Source: CAIZGX01 sp044354975
GTDB lineage: Bacteria > Bacteroidota > Bacteroidia > Flavobacteriales_D > Sanyastnellaceae
DNA length: 64,000 nt
Reading direction: 5' to 3'
NCBI GenBank assembly: GCA_044354975.1
Contig: JBIKZA010000004.1
Span: forward strand, 1 to 64,000
Shown one piece after another: positions 58,845-64,000 of the stretch. The position numbers were made by a program, and so were the translations under genes. The notes under the pieces were generated by a model. The model searched no databases. It saw nothing but the letters and a program-made list of their open reading frames with translations, and had not been told where the DNA came from. The number at the start of each line of letters is the position of its first letter. The stretch's first letter is position 1.

Positions 58845-58880
58845 AAAGAATGAGAAACAGTAGGAGAAAGAGAATGAGAT
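58845..58880. repeat. Pyrimidine-rich hexamer element, half copy
   Basis: GAATGAGAAACAGTAGGAG followed by AAAGAGAATGAGAT matches the right half of the copy at 58.3 kb and complements the left half of that copy, on the other side of the S23-like gene. Confidence 0.7.
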
Positions 58881-58891
58881 AAAAATCTTCC

Positions 58892-59350
58892 CTATAAAAC
58901 GTTCTCTAACTTCAGCAACAACTCCTTCCGCAAAAGTCCTCCCGCAAATCCAGTAAGAGAACCATTCTTCCCAATCACTCGGTGACAGGGAATGACAATA
59001 GCAATAGGATTTTTGCCTATGGCTTGCGCAGCTGCGCGAATGGCTTTTTTATTTCCATGTTGAAGAGATACCCACTCGTAGCTTTTTGTTTCTGCGAATT
59101 CAATTTGAAGAAGAATATTCCAGATGTTTTGTTGGAATGCTGTTCCGGAAGGAAGCAACGGCAGATCGAAGGTTTGACGGGTATTTGCGAAGTATTCGTG
59201 TAATTGTTTTTTCGCTGTTTCTAATATGTCACACGAACGTTGTTTCTTCAATTCTTCCTCAGCAAAATCAACGCGTGTGATGTTTGTTCCGTCGGAGAAT
59301 AAATGCAAATAACCGATTTTGAAATGATCGCTGATTTGGAAAGAAGTCAT
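58892..59350 (-). CDS. ogt: Methylated-DNA--protein-cysteine S-methyltransferase
   Basis: It repairs O6-methylguanine by moving the alkyl group to its own Cys. The 152-residue protein has AFQQNIWNILLQIEFAETKSY, RAAAQAIGKNPIAIVIPCHRVIGKNGSLTGFAGGLLRKELLL, with the acceptor Cys in PCHRVIG. There is a short N-terminal domain and no AdaA part, so Ogt-type. It lies between two hexamer-family elements and is probably expressed from its own promoter or with nadD. Confidence 0.93.
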   Translation of the reverse strand: MTSFQISDHFKIGYLHLFSDGTNITRVDFAEEELKKQRSCDILETAKKQLHEYFANTRQTFDLPLLPSGTAFQQNIWNILLQIEFAETKSYEWVSLQHGNKKAIRAAAQAIGKNPIAIVIPCHRVIGKNGSLTGFAGGLLRKELLLKLENVL

Positions 59351-59375
59351 TCTGTTAGTTTCTAGTGTTTTTTAA

Positions 59376-59472
59376 TCCTCATTCTCATTCTCCTACTGTT
59401 TCTCATTCTTTATGAATTTTTAATTGAAAAGAATCTTTAAGAAACAGAAGGAGTAGGAGAAACAGAATGAGA
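59376..59472. repeat. Pyrimidine-rich hexamer element, inverted halves (copy 2)
   Basis: The left half has CTCATTCTCATTCTCCTACT; the right half has GGAGTAGGAGAAACAGAATGAG, nearly its reverse complement, with an AT-rich centre. It fills the gap between ogt and nadD and reaches the nadD stop. Confidence 0.78.
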
Positions 59473-60078
59473 TTAAATTCTTCCCTCTTTAACAACCCCA
59501 TATAATCTCTGCGCAATTATATAATCCTGAACTTGCTCCGTTACTTGAGAGGACTCTCCAGCTTGCGAAAGTTGTTCTCTTATTTGTGTTGAAGAAACAT
59601 TCAAGGGTTGAAACGGAATAAACTCAAACTGCTTAGGGAATTGCTGAACAAGCGAATGCTCTGAATTTTCAGTATTCGTTTCCCGCGAGCAAACCAAGAA
59701 CTTCACACTTTGAATCAGCTCTTCGTATTTGTACCACGCCGAAAGCTGATTCACCACATCGGTGCCGCAGAGGATGTGAAAGTTAATTGAATGATATTCT
59801 TCTTGCAATTTGCGAATGGTGTGAATCGTATACGAAGGCGTTGGCATATCGAATTCAATCGTACAGATTTTAATCTTGCTTTCGTTTTGAAGAGCAAGTG
59901 AAACCATGTGCGCTCGGTCGTTGGCAGAGGCGAGGGTGTTCAGCGACTTCAATGGATTATGCGGACTAACGACGAACCAAACTTCATCAATCTTATTCGA
60001 TTGGAGCGCCGCATGCGCCATGGCGAGATGTCCGTTGTGAACGGGATTGAAAGAACCGAATAGAAGCGCTATGTTCAT
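59473..60078 (-). CDS. nadD: Nicotinate-nucleotide adenylyltransferase
   Basis: It adenylates nicotinate mononucleotide in NAD synthesis. The 201-residue protein begins IALLFGSFNPVHNGHLAMAHAAL, with the nucleotidyltransferase HxGH-type motif, then VWFVVSPHNPLKSLN, HILCGTDVVNQLSAWYKYEELIQ and the C-terminal NVSSTQIREQL. Length is normal. Its start overlaps the gmk stop (ATGA), which makes it the last gene of yicC-gmk-nadD, a common Bacteroidota cluster. Confidence 0.95.
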   Translation of the reverse strand: MNIALLFGSFNPVHNGHLAMAHAALQSNKIDEVWFVVSPHNPLKSLNTLASANDRAHMVSLALQNESKIKICTIEFDMPTPSYTIHTIRKLQEEYHSINFHILCGTDVVNQLSAWYKYEELIQSVKFLVCSRETNTENSEHSLVQQFPKQFEFIPFQPLNVSSTQIREQLSQAGESSQVTEQVQDYIIAQRLYGVVKEGRI

Positions 60079-60659
60079 TCAGCAAGGAAATCATTAACCA
60101 ACTTCATGGCTTCAGCTTTCGCGATATCTAGCTTGTCGTTCACCAAACGAACGTCGAACTTATCGGCATAGGTCAATTCCAATCCAGCTTTCGAAACACG
60201 TTGCTGAATTTTTTCTTCAGACTCTGTCGATCTGTTTTTCAATCTGTCCATCAATGCTTCAACACTTGGAGGTTGAACAAATACAGCCAATGCGCGATGA
60301 TGAAATATTTCTTTGAGATGAAGTCCGCCTACAACATCAACATCGAAGATGACATGTTTTCCAGCTTTCCAAATGCGTTCTACTTCGCTTTTGAGTGTTC
60401 CGTATTTCGTTCCGGCATAGACTTCTTCCCACTCTACAAATTCGTTGTTGTCTATTTTATTTTGAAATTCTTCGTTCGATAAAAAATGATAATCTTTTCC
60501 GTCTACTTCTTCTCCGCGTCGTTCGCGAGAAGTAGCACTAACGCTAAACGCCAACATGAGCGCGGGTTCTGAGAGTAAGTAGCGGACAAGCGTTGTTTTA
60601 CCCGCGCCACTCGGAGCAGAGAAAATAATTGCTTTTCCGGTTACTTGACTAGAGAACAT
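60075..60659 (-). CDS. gmk: Guanylate kinase
   Basis: It phosphorylates GMP to GDP. The 194-residue protein has the P-loop IFSAPSGAGKTTLVRYLL (about 13-22), SATSRERRGEEVDGKDYHFLS for GMP binding, FVEWEEVYAGTKYGT and a lid with RLKNRSTESEEKIQQRVSKA. Its start overlaps the yicC end by 11 bp. Confidence 0.96.
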   Translation of the reverse strand: MFSSQVTGKAIIFSAPSGAGKTTLVRYLLSEPALMLAFSVSATSRERRGEEVDGKDYHFLSNEEFQNKIDNNEFVEWEEVYAGTKYGTLKSEVERIWKAGKHVIFDVDVVGGLHLKEIFHHRALAVFVQPPSVEALMDRLKNRSTESEEKIQQRVSKAGLELTYADKFDVRLVNDKLDIAKAEAMKLVNDFLAE

Positions 60660-61518
60660 TGTTGATTTGCTCTTTTATTTTTTCCAGCTCATCTTTCATT
60701 TCAACCACCATGCGCTGCATCATAGCGTCGTTGGCTTTCGAGCCAATGGTGTTCACTTCTCGTCCAATTTCTTGAGAAATAAATCCGAGCTTTCTTCCTT
60801 GCGCACCACCGTTTAATTCTTCGTTGAACATCTCGCAGTTTGAAAGCAAACGTTGCAATTCTTCCGACACATCGAGTTTTTCCAAATAATAAATGAGCTC
60901 TTGCTCGAATCTGTTCTCGTCAATTCTTTCCTTTCCCACCAACTCATCTAATTGCGCTTTAATACGCTCTCTTGTTTTTTCCTTGCGCTCTTCTATAGGC
61001 GCAATAAGGTCTGCACGCAAGCGAAGAATATTTTCAATGCGCATTTCAAATTCTTTTTGAAGCTTCGCGCCTTCTGTTTGTCTGTAATTTTCGAATTGAT
61101 CAAACGCTTGTTTAACAAGCTCAGCAATGCTGTTCCATTCGTCTTCGGTAGGCTCTGCCTGATCGAACTTCATGACCTCAGGCATACGCATGAGAGTTGA
61201 CAAGATATCGGCTGAACCGAGGTCTTTTCCTTCCTTCCACGAAGTCAATTCATTGTAATACTGATTCATTAAATCGGTATCGAGATGCATGCGCTTTTCG
61301 CCGCTGTTGTTTTCAATATAAATTGAAACCTCGGACTTTCCGCGAACCACAAGCTCTCCGTAGGTTGAACGCAATTCAAGTTCTTTATCTCGATACACAC
61401 TTGGCACGCGAACGCTTAAGTCTAATCCTTTGCTGTTGAGCGAGCGCACTTCAGCGGAGAACTTTTTGGTTTCTTTCTGAAGTTCGGCTTTACCGTAGCC
61501 GGTCATAGATCTTAGCAT
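60649..61518 (-). CDS. yicC: YicC family endoribonuclease-like protein
   Basis: A 289-residue member of the YicC/YloC family, which has been linked to RNA decay and stationary-phase survival. Seen: RSMTGYGKAE at the N-terminus, VRSLNSKGLDLSVRVP and the C-terminal blocks IDENRFEQELIYYLEKLDVSEEL, GRKLGFISQEIGREVNTIGSKANDA and VEMKDELEKIKEQI. This is the conserved order and length. It heads the yicC-gmk-nadD operon. Confidence 0.93.
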   Translation of the reverse strand: MLRSMTGYGKAELQKETKKFSAEVRSLNSKGLDLSVRVPSVYRDKELELRSTYGELVVRGKSEVSIYIENNSGEKRMHLDTDLMNQYYNELTSWKEGKDLGSADILSTLMRMPEVMKFDQAEPTEDEWNSIAELVKQAFDQFENYRQTEGAKLQKEFEMRIENILRLRADLIAPIEERKEKTRERIKAQLDELVGKERIDENRFEQELIYYLEKLDVSEELQRLLSNCEMFNEELNGGAQGRKLGFISQEIGREVNTIGSKANDAMMQRMVVEMKDELEKIKEQINNVL

Positions 61519-61534
61519 GTGAGCAATTTTGCAT

Positions 61535-61543
61535 GCAAAGATA
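61535..61543 (-). promoter_or_regulatory. -7 box of the yicC-gmk-nadD operon
   Basis: On the minus strand TATCTTTGC is a perfect TAnnTTTG box, 16 nt before the yicC ATG, giving a leader of roughly 10 nt. Confidence 0.5.
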
Positions 61544-61599
61544 CAACATTGAACATTGGAGGTTGAAGAATGTTGTTTTCCTTTGCATACGAAATGAAA

Positions 61600-62619
61600 A
61601 TGAAAAAGACCGCTATCCTTCTTGTGAACTTGGGTTCACCCGATGCGCCAACTCCAGGTGCTGTGTACAGATATTTAACAGAGTTCTTGAACGATCCGCG
61701 TGTCATAGACGTTGCGGCGATTGGAAGAGCTATTTTGGTGAATGGAATCATTGTTCCTTTCCGTCACAGAAAAAGTGCTGCGATTTACAAGAAGCTTTGG
61801 ACGGAAAACGGTTCGCCGTTGATTCATTACGGAAAGAGAAATAGGGAGCAGCTACAAGCGCGTTTCAATGAAGACGAAACAAAAGTTTTCTTGGCCATGC
61901 GCTATCAGGTTCCGAGCATAGACAATGCTCTTCGTGAAATAGAAGAGTGGGGTGCGGAGAAGATTGTGGTGTTGCCTATGTTCCCGCAATATGCTTCAGC
62001 AACAACCGGAAGTGTGCATGAAAAAGTGATGAATATTGTTTCCAAGTGGTGGAGCATTCCGGAGGTTGTGTTGGTGCCTCAGTTTTACGATGAGCCGTTA
62101 TACATTCAAGGATATTTAGACAATGCGAAGCAATTCGATTTGAAGGAATATGACCGTGTGCTGTTCAGTTTTCACGGATTACCGGAGCGTCAGTTAGACA
62201 AATTGTACGACGATAACAAGTGTCGCAATCACAGTTGCGAGCATGAGATCAACGAAGAGAATCACATGTGTTACAAGGCGACTTGTTATGCAACTGCTCG
62301 CGCTATTGCTGCGGGAGTAGGACTTTCAGAAAGTGAATACACGGTGTGTTTTCAGAGTCGCTTAGGCAAAGGATGGATTGAGCCTTTTTCAGACGATATC
62401 ATTAAGGAGTTGGGAGACAAAGGAGCGAAAAAGCTCTTGGTATTTTCTCCCGCTTTCGTTGCCGATTGTCTGGAAACAACCATTGAAATTGGAGAAGAAT
62501 ACCAAGAGCTTTTTGAAGAACACGGAGGCGAATTAGTTCAACTCGTTCCGAGCTTGAACGACTCGGAGGTGTGGATAGACGCCCTTGTTAGTATTTCAAA
62601 ACCTTACCTGTCTGCTTAG
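61600..62619 (+). CDS. hemH: Ferrochelatase
   Basis: It inserts iron into porphyrin in the last step of heme synthesis. The 339-residue protein (from ATG 61600) has LLVNLGSPDAPTPGAVYRYL, the iron-binding His in VLFSFHGLPERQLDK, YTVCFQSRLGKGWIEPF and the conserved Glu in AFVADCLETTIEIGEEY. ATGs at 61594 and 61570 are in frame, but 61600 gives the usual short N-terminus. The 3' end overlaps the T9SS gene on the other strand by 32 bp. Confidence 0.94.
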   Translation: MKKTAILLVNLGSPDAPTPGAVYRYLTEFLNDPRVIDVAAIGRAILVNGIIVPFRHRKSAAIYKKLWTENGSPLIHYGKRNREQLQARFNEDETKVFLAMRYQVPSIDNALREIEEWGAEKIVVLPMFPQYASATTGSVHEKVMNIVSKWWSIPEVVLVPQFYDEPLYIQGYLDNAKQFDLKEYDRVLFSFHGLPERQLDKLYDDNKCRNHSCEHEINEENHMCYKATCYATARAIAAGVGLSESEYTVCFQSRLGKGWIEPFSDDIIKELGDKGAKKLLVFSPAFVADCLETTIEIGEEYQELFEEHGGELVQLVPSLNDSEVWIDALVSISKPYLSA

Positions 62620-64000
62620 ATCCATTCACATAAACTGAAAGAAGATAAGTCCCTGAAGCAAGAGCTTCAGTGCTGATGGGGGTTTGTCCAACCCCCATTC
62701 CTTGTAACAATTTTCTTCCGGTTAGATCGTGAATTTCGTAGTTGAATTGACCTTCCACTTTCAACGTTAACTCATTCAACATCGGATTCGGATAGGCTTC
62801 CACATCGAACGCATTTTCTTCCCCTATGAATGCAATCACTTCGTTGATGTTGAATGTCGTGTTCGTGATGATAGCTTCGTTCCAATCGAAGAAGATGTAA
62901 GCAGTGTTTGTGATTTCACTAAACAATGCGTTGTCTATATTTTCGCGAATGCGGAAGATGATGTGTCCTTGGCTCAACTCCTGACTCTCGCTGCTGTCTG
63001 GCAACCAGATGTTGTTGAATTCAAATCGAAGAATGCCGTTGCCTAAGTTCACCACATTCATTTCATGGGTAGTGTTTAGTAGTTGGAAGGTAGACCAGTC
63101 TAATTCCGCATCAAGTGTATCGATGATGTAAACGTTTTGCGCAGGCGCCGTTCCTGTGTTTTGAAAACGAATGGTGTATTCCAATTCATCGTCTACGTAC
63201 CAGTCAATTGTGTTTTCTTGGAAAGCAGCACCATTGTCTGCATGAAATGATTTTTTGAAAACTGTTTTGTCATTCGGATCGTAGCTGTTACCTAAAATTT
63301 GAAGTAAACCACCGTTGTTGTTTCCTTCATAGCAATCTGTTCCCTCTGTAGATGCAATGGTTGAAGTGAACATATGTTGTTCACCATTGATTAATCCAGT
63401 TGGAAGGGTGAAGCTGAGGTGGTCTGTGGTGGTGAAAGATGTTTGCGTTGAGTTAACGGTCCATGTGATTGAATTGCCATTGATAACGTAGTTCGGATTT
63501 AAAATGGACGAAGTGTTCAATGTTACGTTAGTAGGCCAGTTTAGAGTAAGGGTGTACGGCGTTGCTCCTGGACCGTAATTCCCCCAGTTCAATCGAATGG
63601 TAGCATTCTGCCCTTGGAAGTATCCAATCCATGGTGTAACTGTCGTCCACAAATCTGAGCAAGCGGTCGCGCTACCTGCACAATACACGGGTATTGCGAG
63701 CGGTTGAGTAATGTAGGTCATGGATCCATTAATTCCGAAGAAGTTGTTGTTGTTCGGTAAAGTACTTCCGTTGTCTAACAACCAAGCGGAACTCACGGTT
63801 GCCACAGCCATGCTGGTTACACCATAGATAGAACCGCAGTAATGAAAATATCCGCTCGAATCTGAATATACCGTTACGCTTGGAGTATTGGGTGTTGTCC
63901 AACCTAAGGTGATTGGCGCTCCCATTAAAGGCGCTTCACCCACGTTTTGAATTCCATTTCCGTTGGCATCGCAGAAGATGTAACCGCTGTAGCACAAATA
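62588..64000 (-). CDS. Type IX secretion substrate with SdrD-B-like and DUF11-like domains (5' end outside window)
   Basis: At least 469 residues of a secreted surface protein; the frame stays open to the window edge, so the N-terminus is missing. Near the visible start is GYIFCDANGNGIQNVGEAPL, an SdrD B-like repeat. Further on comes a DUF11-like segment (LEYTIRFQNTGTAPAQNVYIIDTLDAELDW), then IFFDWNEAIITNTT. The C-terminus is a type A T9SS sorting domain: VEAYPNPMLNELTLKVEG, YEIHDLTGRKLLQGMGVG and GTYLLSVYVNGSKQTGKVLKY. This shows that the organism has a type IX secretion system. The role is probably adhesion or surface coverage. Confidence 0.92.
   Translation of the reverse strand, partial: YLCYSGYIFCDANGNGIQNVGEAPLMGAPITLGWTTPNTPSVTVYSDSSGYFHYCGSIYGVTSMAVATVSSAWLLDNGSTLPNNNNFFGINGSMTYITQPLAIPVYCAGSATACSDLWTTVTPWIGYFQGQNATIRLNWGNYGPGATPYTLTLNWPTNVTLNTSSILNPNYVINGNSITWTVNSTQTSFTTTDHLSFTLPTGLINGEQHMFTSTIASTEGTDCYEGNNNGGLLQILGNSYDPNDKTVFKKSFHADNGAAFQENTIDWYVDDELEYTIRFQNTGTAPAQNVYIIDTLDAELDWSTFQLLNTTHEMNVVNLGNGILRFEFNNIWLPDSSESQELSQGHIIFRIRENIDNALFSEITNTAYIFFDWNEAIITNTTFNINEVIAFIGEENAFDVEAYPNPMLNELTLKVEGQFNYEIHDLTGRKLLQGMGVGQTPISTEALASGTYLLSVYVNGSKQTGKVLKY

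Overview
The window is a stretch of a Bacteroidota chromosome, probably Flavobacteriales-like. The evidence is a type IX secretion sorting domain at the right edge, a DUF2480 protein, a Wzc-like kinase with a GYGYG tail, carboxypeptidase-regulatory/OMP_b-brl outer-membrane proteins, and Bacteroidota-type -7 boxes (TAnnTTTG or TAnnTTCG) in front of many genes. No rRNA, tRNA, CRISPR array or phage module was seen.

Layout. 1-2.6 kb: minus-strand suf operon (A, B, C and the first codons of D). 3-6.2 kb: secreted protein, polyprenyl diphosphate synthase, lipoprotein, glucosaminidase. 6.2-14.7 kb: mostly minus-strand housekeeping genes (GT9, GT2, TM2 protein, fbp, rsmA, NOL1/NOP2/Sun RNA methyltransferase, AsmA-like protein), with a plus-strand cvpA. 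14.8-21.6 kb: exported superoxide dismutase, DUF2480, NeuB, IspD, S9 oligopeptidase, histidine kinase. 21.8-37.1 kb: a Wzx/Wzy-type surface polysaccharide locus (nucleotide-sugar enzymes, Wza/Wzc export, flippase, polymerase, acyltransferase, glycosyltransferases, WcaJ-like initiating transferase, rfbB, rfbA). 37-46.5 kb: phosphoglucomutase, an MBOAT/AlgX-like O-acetylation pair, polyprenol-phosphate mannosyltransferase, dihydroorotase, an outer-membrane receptor-like protein. 46.7-53.3 kb: TetR, TolC, adaptor and RND pump, closed by a clear terminator. 53.3-64 kb: CPBP protease, an HPr-kinase-like gene behind a miniature PqqD-like ORF, an ABC permease, rfbD, an S23/IVP four-helix-bundle gene, ogt, nadD, gmk, yicC, hemH and a partial T9SS protein.

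The most unusual content is not a gene. About a dozen loci hold arrays of tiny hairpins: 2-6 bp perfectly paired stems, mostly closed by a 3-nt loop, usually GNA or its complement. They are punctuated by a short separator that is nearly constant within a locus and differs between loci (ATGA/TCAT, AGA/TCT, GAGG, GGAAT, TGTA-like). Stem sequences vary while pairing is kept, and the closing base pair changes with the separator. Several arrays reverse polarity in the middle, one is bounded by a 31-bp perfect inverted repeat, and one sits in frame inside phosphoglucomutase. A second, pyrimidine-rich hexamer family lies around the S23/IVP gene and inside the AsmA-like gene.

A second genome-style feature is start-site architecture. 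At least twelve genes have a -7 box ending only 3-7 nt before the start codon (usually 3), which predicts leaderless or nearly leaderless mRNAs. Several of these promoters abut a hairpin array.
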